Made by a program: the position numbers and the translations under genes
The notes under the pieces: generated by a model
The model's database searches: none
What the model saw: only the letters and a program-made list of their open reading frames with translations
What the model was told of the DNA's origin: nothing
Part shown: piece by piece, positions 58,923 to 64,000 of the stretch
Layout of the letters: every line of letters starts with the position of its first letter
Position numbering within the stretch: position 1 is the stretch's first letter
From: Xylaria sp. FL1777
Taxonomy: Eukaryota; Ascomycota; Sordariomycetes; Xylariales; Xylariaceae
Direction of reading: 5' to 3'
DNA length: 64,000 nt
NCBI GenBank assembly: GCA_022578965.1
Contig: MU400552.1
Location: 248,001-312,000, forward strand

Positions 58923-60659
58923 CTACGCAATGGGACCGAAGAAGCTGAATAAGCCATTAGGGTCATACTTCTTTTTCAGACCCTTGAGACGGCTCTGACG
59001 CCAGCCGTCGTACCCGTACCAGTTCACCGGCTTCTCGTTTCCATAGGCGTAGTTGACGTAGGAGTGGAGCTCTTTGCTGCCGCTACTCTGGTAGAGGATG
59101 TTGCGAAGCTTGTTTCCGATGCTTTCGACTTGGTCGTCTAGTGTCTTGTTGGTGGGTGTGTAGGTTATTAGTGGCGAGACGAGGAGGTTGTCGTTGCGGA
59201 AGGCGAAGGCAGTCGAGCTGCTGTTGACAGCCCGCACACCCTGCTGGGGATACGCCTCAAACATGAAGATGGAGTTGGTAAAGGGCGAGTCTGCGCCCCC
59301 AACGTAAGCCGCGAAGGCATCGTACGCTGTCTTCTGTGCCGTCACATTATACTGCCGCAGATAAAGTGGGAAACGCGGGTTCGCAAGCCCGGCTTTCTGG
59401 CATGGGGGAGAGTCGACGGCGATTCCAGTCCACCCTGCCAGGTCGCGGTACGTGCCCGACATGGCCTCGGACGAGAGGGGCCCAATGGCTTGGAAGGGGC
59501 TGGTGTAGGCCGAGTCGACCGCCGTGACCCCTTCTTGAATAATATAGAATAAGATGATAGGCTGTGGCCTCGGTCAGAATGCATCAAAGTCTGGCGGCTC
59601 TTGACTTACCCTATCCGGGTCTAAGTCGGGGATGTTCAGCCAGTACGACCAGTTAATTATGTCGGCAGGTAAATTGGAGAAGTGCTTGTTAGCTGTGTCG
59701 TAAACTTCCTCGACCTTGTCACCGCTAAAAATAAGGGTCTCGATTGCCCAGTTGCTATGCACAATATCATAGACCTTCGTAGTAACGGAGGTAACGATAC
59801 CGAAGTTCTGCCCGGCTCCTTTTACGGCCCACCAGAGGTCCGATGATGAATTGATAGTATGCCGGACGCCGTCAGCCAACACGATGTTCATCGAGGTAGA
59901 TTGATCGGCAACAAGCCCGTGGTGTCCCTGAAGCCAGCCGTGGCCGCCCCCAAGAGCAGGTCCAAGATAGCTGACACATTCACATGTTCCGGTCACTGCG
60001 TATGCGGTCAGTCCCATCGGATTTTTCAAGTCTAATATGGTTGTGATGCACCTGTCTGTTTCCCCAACGCCCAAAGGGTATCGGTGACGGTCTTGGACAA
60101 GGTACCGCCCCCAATAGTAGCCGTCTTTCCATTTGAAGATAATACGACACTTGACAGTGAACTTAATGAAATGGCGACTCCTTGACCCATCCCACCGAGT
60201 GTAGTAATAGCTCCATGAACACCATTAAAGGCTAAGACGGGCAAGCCGCACTTGTGCGCTTGTTGTACCTAAGCCGCAAACTACCATGAGCAACATATCA
60301 TATTGGAGTCGAAGTCGTGGACGAGGGGAGATGGGGTGATGCACAAAACTGGTGCGCTGGCGAAGCACTGGTGTTACAAGAAGCATTCGGCAGGTAAAAA
60401 GACTCACCGTATGCGCAACATCATTCTCGGTAGCTGGAACCACAACAAGGTTTACCGTGGGAGTGTCTAGCTGGGACCATCTTGTCGTTGCCGCCACAAA
60501 CTCGTCGGATCCCGGAAGATGAACCGCGGCGGCGGTCGAGAGCACGCTCCCTAGGATCTGAACAAGCTGATCGGGCGAATTGCACTTGGTGGGGGATGAG
60601 GTATTGCCAAGAGCGCCGTGCGCGTAAGCAAATAGGAGAGCGGCACAGAATCGACGCAT
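58923..60659 (-). CDS. Secreted FAD-linked oxidase, berberine-bridge-enzyme-like
   Basis: Exons 60659-60408, 60268-60052, 59995-59610 and 59561-58923 give 497 residues. A signal peptide (MRRFCAALLFAYAHGALG) is followed by the FAD_binding_4 domain: VVVPATENDVAHTV, LPVLAFNGVHGAITTLGG, TATIGGGTLSKTVTDTL, then TGTCECVSYLGPALGGGHGW and the LWWAVKGAGQNFGIVTSVT block. The BBE C-terminal motif is present near the end as NYAYGNEKPVNWYGYDGWRQ..LKKKYDPNGLFSF. His in NGVHG and Cys in TGTCEC lie near the usual bicovalent flavin sites, but I cannot be sure both are linked. Such enzymes oxidise alcohols, sugars or alkaloid-type substrates outside the cell or in the lumen, and recur in metabolite clusters. 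The gene diverges from the rhodopsin-domain gene at 61933. Confidence 0.92.
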
Positions 60660-61932
60660 TTTGCAGGGGAGGTGCCGTTTCGCAATACTACTGTATGAAA
60701 GAGTAACTTTGCATTTAACAGGCTGAATCGATCCTGCAAAAATCTGCAGCACTTGATCGACGTGGCTTTGAAAGGGTCAAGTAGTTTGGTGGAAGGGCTT
60801 CCCCAACGCCAACCTCGCTCTTTCGCCCATCACGCACGACAGTCCGCCCCTGGTCCACCTACCTATTCCATGACCCTGAATGTTAGCTCAGGGCAGATTC
60901 CAAGCGTTGACCGGGATGTAGCTAGGGTCATGACTAAGGTGTTACCGCAGTGTTACCGGTGCTACCATCTATATTTCTTCCATTTATGAAAGTACCGACC
61001 AATAGCTAGCAGTTAGTTCTTTTAGGAGGCTTTAGCACACGTGTGTGATTGGATTGTTAGTGGCCCCTTGCATAAAGCTTGTGCTTGGACTAATAGAATC
61101 CCGGAATAAGTCCCGCGTGCGGTGGGCGGGAAGATCGATTCATTTTTTTCGGTGGGCTTTCGAAGCTAAAGATCTGAGTAAGATCTTGAGATGAGTTGTA
61201 TCTAGTCTATTAGGTATGTTCTTTGAGTTCCTACATGTATGTAGGTCCTAGCAGGACTAACCAGCGCCATCTAGTGTACGATTGACCAGAAATTACCGCT
61301 CTATAATATACTTAAACCCATTGATGCCCTCCTTTTAGTGACATCCTCGACTAACTCGTAAACATCTGTTATATGTAGTTCAAGGATCTAGGCATACGCA
61401 TAAGCTGTTAGTTCTACCTGCAGCCATACTTGCCTATAAGCCCCACCGTCATTTTGTTGTTATCTCCAAGGTGTCCCAACTAACTTATCTGGTATGAGAA
61501 GTAGGAAAATTGCGTGGACGCCTTATAGACGTCTTGTGGACACCTTCCAGGGTGGGTTTAAGTTTAAGTCCTGGCGTCCGATTCCGCATGTGTCGAACTC
61601 CGAGAAAGACTAATATGATGCCGCAAGGATTCCCAGTAGAACTACCTCATTGGGCTTAATAGCCAAGACAATCACAAACCACTGGGGTATACGGCTAGCT
61701 ACATAAAACACAACCAGTTTTAGTATAATATCGGTACCACCGGCGTTGTGCGTGGTCTTTTCGGTGACGAAATGTTAGGCCCTCGTCTGACTAGCAAGAG
61801 TCTTGACATTCAAGCCCTCTTCAACTCTTCCGACGATCGACAATTGGGACGCCTTTGTATCGCCCAAGATACGAAGCCAGAGTCCAATTCACCATGCTTT
61901 GCGACCAGTAAACACCCTTTGTCGAGTATCAA
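60660..61932. promoter_or_regulatory. Divergent intergenic region
   Basis: About 1.27 kb between the FAD oxidase and rhodopsin-domain starts, expected to hold both promoters. No clear TATA box or repeat recognised. Confidence 0.4.
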
Positions 61933-63384
61933 ATGTCTGTCAACAACAACCCCGGCCCTGGTCTTGACCCCGTAGCTGCTGCCCAGGCGGCAGCGGAGGC
62001 GCGTTCGTTTAACATCCAGGTGTGGACTCTTTACGCAATTGGAGTGTTCGTAACTATTCTCCGGACATATGCTCGAATAGCGGCCGTCGGCATAAGAAAC
62101 CAGAAAGCAGATGACCTCTTCATCTGGATTGCTATCGTATGTATACTCACTGACCCCGTTGCGTAGTATGAAGTTCTCGTTACTGACCCTCGTGTAGCTA
62201 TTTTACACTGCCCAGACTGCCTTGGGCTATAACGTGGGAAATGTCGCCCACGGCCTCGCCAACAACGGGATGACGGACGCCGAACGACTTGCATTATCTC
62301 CCAATGACCCAGAATACCACAATAGGTCGGTACTGCACTGAGAACCCCCCCGGAGACGTTGCTAAGTTTCTTCCATATTTAGAGTGATAGGCTCGAAGAT
62401 CCAATTGGCAGGCTGGTCTGTCTATTCAGCATTGATGTGCTTTCTCAAGCTATCCATGCTGGTCTTCTATATCCGACTTACTGTATGTTTCCCCAACGAG
62501 CGTCAGATGTCAACAGCTAACGAGCTCGTAGCAAGGATTAGGCCGGCGCTATCAACTTCTAATATGGTCAGGATTTGCTCTAGTCATTGGAACCTTCATC
62601 GCGTCGCTGGGGGTCATCCTCCTTTCCTGCCTGCCATTCCATAATAATTGGCAGATTTACCCAAATCCAGGCAACCACTGCCAGCCTGCTATATCCAGAA
62701 CAATTGTCTGGACCTGCTTTGCTGCAAGCGCCTCAACTGACGTATATCTAATACTAATACCACTTCCTATGCTATGGGGCTCTTCCTTAAAGCTCGTCAA
62801 GAAGATCGCGTCGAGCATTGTACTAGGAGCGGGCATATTCGTTCTCGTGAGCGCTACGCTGAAGACTGTCTTCGTCATAGTTGTAAGTAATATCCCACTC
62901 ATGATCTTCGATTTCACTTCAAAGCTCTAATGTAACGTCCCCGAAGGACCCTATCAATGGAGCCCAACTCGCTGGACAGTGGGGCACGCGCGAAGCCTTT
63001 GTCGCCGTTTTCACAACAAATCTCCCTATGATATTTCCTCTCATCAAGGGCTGGCTTAGCCCTATATTTGGCACTGAGCTTCGTTCGACCCAGAAGTCTT
63101 ACATGCAACGTTATGGTACCCAGACCATCGGTGGCGGGAGCAAAGGCGGCAGGCGTAAAGCACAGGCGTCTCCTGAATTTGTCACCAACTTCAGCGAAAC
63201 CGATAGTCGAGAGCTTATAATACACGAGATCCCGCTACAAAACGTGAATATCTCTGGCGAGCCTGGCACGCGTTCTTATTCATCAAATGCGGTATACGTC
63301 TCGACCGAGGTAGACGTGGTTCATGAAAACGTCATTGGGGACAGTCATATTGAGAAAAGGGACCATAGTCACGAGGGCTGGTAA
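61933..63384 (+). CDS. Fungal rhodopsin-domain integral membrane protein (second copy)
   Basis: Exons 61933-62136, 62198-62325, 62383-62482, 62532-62882 and 62947-63384 give 406 residues. Seven hydrophobic segments are seen: VWTLYAIGVFVTILRTYARI, then KADDLFIWIAILFYTAQTA, WSVYSALMCFLKLSMLVFYIRL, LLIWSGFALVIGTFIASLGV, TDVYLILIPLPMLWG, SSIVLGAGIFVLVSA and a last one before LIKGWLSPIFG. KADDLF after helix 1, FYIRL and LIPLPMLW are family marks. The tail of about 110 residues is polar. The last acceptor is AAG at 62944-62946. Family members are treated as PTH11-like putative receptors; ligand unknown. It has the same intron count and length as the copy at 7483-9075 but the sequences are well diverged. 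Confidence 0.87.
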
Positions 63385-64000
63385 CCGCAGAATCTAGGTT
63401 AGCGAGCTATTGTTTTCGCAGTGAATGCTCCATAGTAGAACATTCACCTCAAAAATCGGAGTAACGGCCTTTAGAGCTTTGAATTATTATGCGTTACCTT
63501 GTGCATCAATGCACGTCTACTTCACTTTGAGCTTTGACTATGTATGGTACAAAACCGTCTTCCCTAGAAGTTGGCCTACGAATAGGTGTACCTTATCGAA
63601 TTTGGGAACCTTTTCCAGCTTAGCCCTACACAGCATGTTAGTAGGTTTCTCTACTTTATTTAGCCTCCCATGGAATTTCTCATTTTCACCAAGCGATATT
63701 TTGACCCTTACTGATACGCGAATTAAAAAGGATATAGCTGAAACTACTAAAGCTCGGAGGCCTTCGGTCATGCGACAGCTACTAGAGCAAGGAAAGTGGT
63801 TTGTATCTTATTTACAGGGGAGTACCAGACCGACCTCCATAATGCACTAAGCCGTGCAAGTTCAGTCATCATCAGCACTAAATTTCCGCCTATAAATAGG
63901 GAGAAGTTTTTCACCCTTTTGCCGAGCAATCTCAACAGCTCGGTAATAAGCAACTCTAGAGTGAGCCTCGCGAGCTACAGATGCAATGTCGGTCTTGCTA
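63385..64000. other. Window end, no gene recognised
   Basis: About 0.6 kb after the rhodopsin-domain gene. A 141-codon frame at 63425-63850 and shorter antisense frames lack any family resemblance. Confidence 0.4.

Overview
The window looks like chromosomal DNA of a filamentous ascomycete (Pezizomycotina, probably a Sordariomycete). Genes carry short GT..AG introns (about 50-165 bp), there are no operons, and the families seen are typical of these fungi: highly reducing polyketide synthase, UstYa/DUF3328, HET-domain proteins, fungal rhodopsin-domain receptors, DUF1996 and berberine-bridge-like oxidases. Exon joins were built by hand by matching phase across GT/AG sites and by family similarity; no search was run.

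Layout. (1) 1-16.6 kb is accessory and resembles the edge of a secondary-metabolite cluster: the 3' end of a reducing PKS (KR-ACP), a small secreted protein, a long AT-rich gap with an unresolved gene relic, a seven-helix rhodopsin-domain protein, a UstYa-like oxidase with a His-rich tail, an FAD monooxygenase, and a single-pass membrane protein. (2) 18.4-29.4 kb is a conserved housekeeping block, largely mitochondrial: acyl carrier protein, complex I 23-kDa Fe-S subunit, L-isoaspartyl methyltransferase, a frameshifted unknown gene, citrate carrier, a Cbp6/UQCC2-type complex III assembly factor and a Bsd2/NDFIP-type membrane adaptor. (3) 30.6-43.9 kb is mixed: an unknown coiled-coil protein, a TetX-like FAD monooxygenase, an 838-residue membrane protein, a DUF1996 secreted protein diverging from a secreted Cys-rich protein, and an SRPK-type kinase. 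(4) 43.9-55.1 kb is an accessory island: AT-rich DNA, a 303-bp inverted-repeat element flanked by TA, a frameshifted small gene, a HET gene with a shifted C terminus, an ankyrin-HET gene split by a frameshift, two truncated HET pieces joined tail to tail, and a frameshifted short-chain dehydrogenase. (5) 55.1-64 kb has a 3.8-kb gene-poor stretch, a secreted BBE-like FAD oxidase and a second rhodopsin-domain protein.

The genes that could act together are the PKS, UstYa oxidase and FAD monooxygenase (tailoring of a polyketide), and the HET loci (fungal non-self recognition). Five genes carry apparent single-base frame breaks, four of them between 45 and 55.1 kb. Either this part of the assembly has indel errors or the island is decaying; raw reads would decide.
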